Source: Neodontobutis hainanensis
Taxonomy: Eukaryota > Chordata > Actinopteri > Gobiiformes > Odontobutidae
Assembly (NCBI GenBank): GCA_024349245.1
Contig: JALDNG010000020.1
Coordinates: forward strand, 6,340,001 to 6,404,000
DNA length: 64,000 nt
Direction of reading: 5' to 3'
Position 1 is the first letter of the stretch, and every line of letters starts with the position of its first letter. The translations under genes and the position numbers were made by a program. Positions 62,809 to 64,000 of this stretch are shown here, piece after piece. Below the pieces are notes generated by a model. The model was not told the origin of the DNA. It searched no databases and saw only the letters and a program-made list of their open reading frames with translations.

Positions 62809-64000
62809 TTTACAGTATAGTGTATATATAAAATGAGCAACAATCTGAGTTTGGTTTGAGCCCGGGAACCATACCACTCTAGTATGATTGTATAAACAGT
62901 TCTTTAAGGAGCATGACTCATTTCATGTCTACTATATAATTAAGGTTTTATGTAACTATAGCCTGCTTTAACTGCCACTCTCCAGATTTCATGACAGAGA
63001 CGGATGCATTATCTAAGCATGGTAATTCACAAATAAAATTACTAGGGCATAAACACGCTGCAGTGTATTGGTACCTGTAAATCTCATACTAAATCTGTCA
63101 CAGCCACCTTTTCATTGTGGCAAAAAATGTGCTATATGCAAAAGGAATGAAGACCTGCAAAAGTGTTACTGCTAACTTAATGAATGATTTGTTGGTAAGA
63201 TCATGAGTTAACAATGTTGCAAAGATGATGGATTTATTGACCCACTAAAACATTTTTGGCATTGTTTTGCTTTCCATCGTAATTGTTTATGAGTTTAAGC
63301 ACAGAGCGCCTCCTAAAACAAGAAGCCTAGTAAAATAACCTCAGATCTATGTTTTGCGAGCCACCAGAAACATGGTTCCTCTGTGGCTGTGAAAGACACT
63401 CGTGAGTGATGGTGAGGATCAACATGGAAAGGTAGACTTACACTTTTGTGTCATCTTGGCAATTTGTTTCTTTGAGTGACATCCAGGAAAAGAATTGTTG
63501 TTGTATTTCACCTGCTGCTAAAAACACAAAGCCTCACTCCAACTTGTGCCGTTTGCTGAACTACTTAACCGACAATTACATCATTCCAGATGGATGTCAT
63601 CCAGACAGGACTTGGCAGCATGCCAACTCACTCTCCTCTGTTTTTTTTTTTTAGCTCAGTTCTGCCCCAAGATATATCAATTCCTACAATTCTTTTTTCC
63701 TCGCCTGATGGCCACTGCTTTTTCCGGCCCTTTCTGCTGACAGTCTTGTCAGTCCTGCTTAAAGTGTTGAGAGATAATATTTTATTTATCCCACATGTGT
63801 CACTTGACAGACAGATGAACGTGTGTATGAGCAGATTCTGGGCTGAATGGTGAATTGTGTGTCTCGTTAAGTAAGGCCATCAGGAGAATCCATGCTGAAA
63901 GATGCCCTCCCCCTTATCAGTCAATGTGCATAAGTCTATCAGCAGCTCCGGCCTGAAGGAAGAGCTCTGTTTTTAACAGTTATGAATAGGTACTTTTCTT
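62809..64000. other. Intergenic, no gene seen
   Basis: AT-rich sequence after the transposon. The overlapping short open frames at 63448-63853 have no family resemblance and no splice context. Confidence 0.65.

Noticed and set aside
1..64000. CRISPR arrays, bacterial operons, phage or viral genes
   Set aside because: There are no regularly spaced repeats, Shine-Dalgarno sites or packed genes, and no viral protein was recognised. The window is vertebrate nuclear DNA.

Overview
The window is vertebrate nuclear DNA, most likely from a ray-finned (teleost) fish. It is AT-rich, has no bacterial-style gene packing, and carries one intron-split gene whose exons are bounded by GT/AG sites. Its interspersed repeats (a Tc1/mariner element with long inverted ends, a tRNA-derived SINE, hAT-like ends) are types common in fish.

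Region 1 (1-25.9 kb) is the 3' half of a kirrel3 orthologue (Kin of IRRE-like 3, Neph2) on the + strand. I placed ten coding exons by matching translations to splice sites: 4146-4251, 8784-8932, 9108-9235, 9593-9719, 14882-14982, 16346-16544, 17687-17794, 18818-18927, 19715-19801 and 22223-22684. All ten join in one reading frame of 524 whole codons plus a stop. They encode Ig domains 3, 4 and 5, the transmembrane helix and the whole cytoplasmic tail, ending in a PDZ ligand (THV). The signal peptide, Ig1, Ig2 and the promoter lie upstream of the window. A 3' UTR of up to about 3.2 kb follows, with a good poly(A) signal at 25921. The introns hold no second gene that I can recognise. One of them carries a 24-bp near-perfect hairpin (7590-7651), and the exon before the transmembrane helix has three tandem in-frame donor sites.

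Region 2 (26-64 kb) looks like a gene desert downstream of kirrel3. It holds hAT-like terminal sequences (27.2-27.6 kb and 47.9 kb), a perfect 21-bp inverted repeat (27536-27589), a SINE (48.08-48.32 kb), a widespread fish repeat (50.27-50.51 kb), two diverged copies of another repeat (38.8 and 50.7 kb) and a long (TA)n tract (52.38 kb). It also holds a 1.0-kb internally deleted Tc1-type transposon (61797-62808) that sits next to a 33-bp hairpin (61707-61792). Several GC-richer islands may be regulatory. The most notable unexplained item is a pair of minus-strand exon-like blocks at 55713-55796 and 56074-56344, which may mark an unannotated transcript.

I found no convincing wholly new biological system. 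The items most worth checking are the putative minus-strand transcript, the tandem donors of kirrel3 and the three hairpins.
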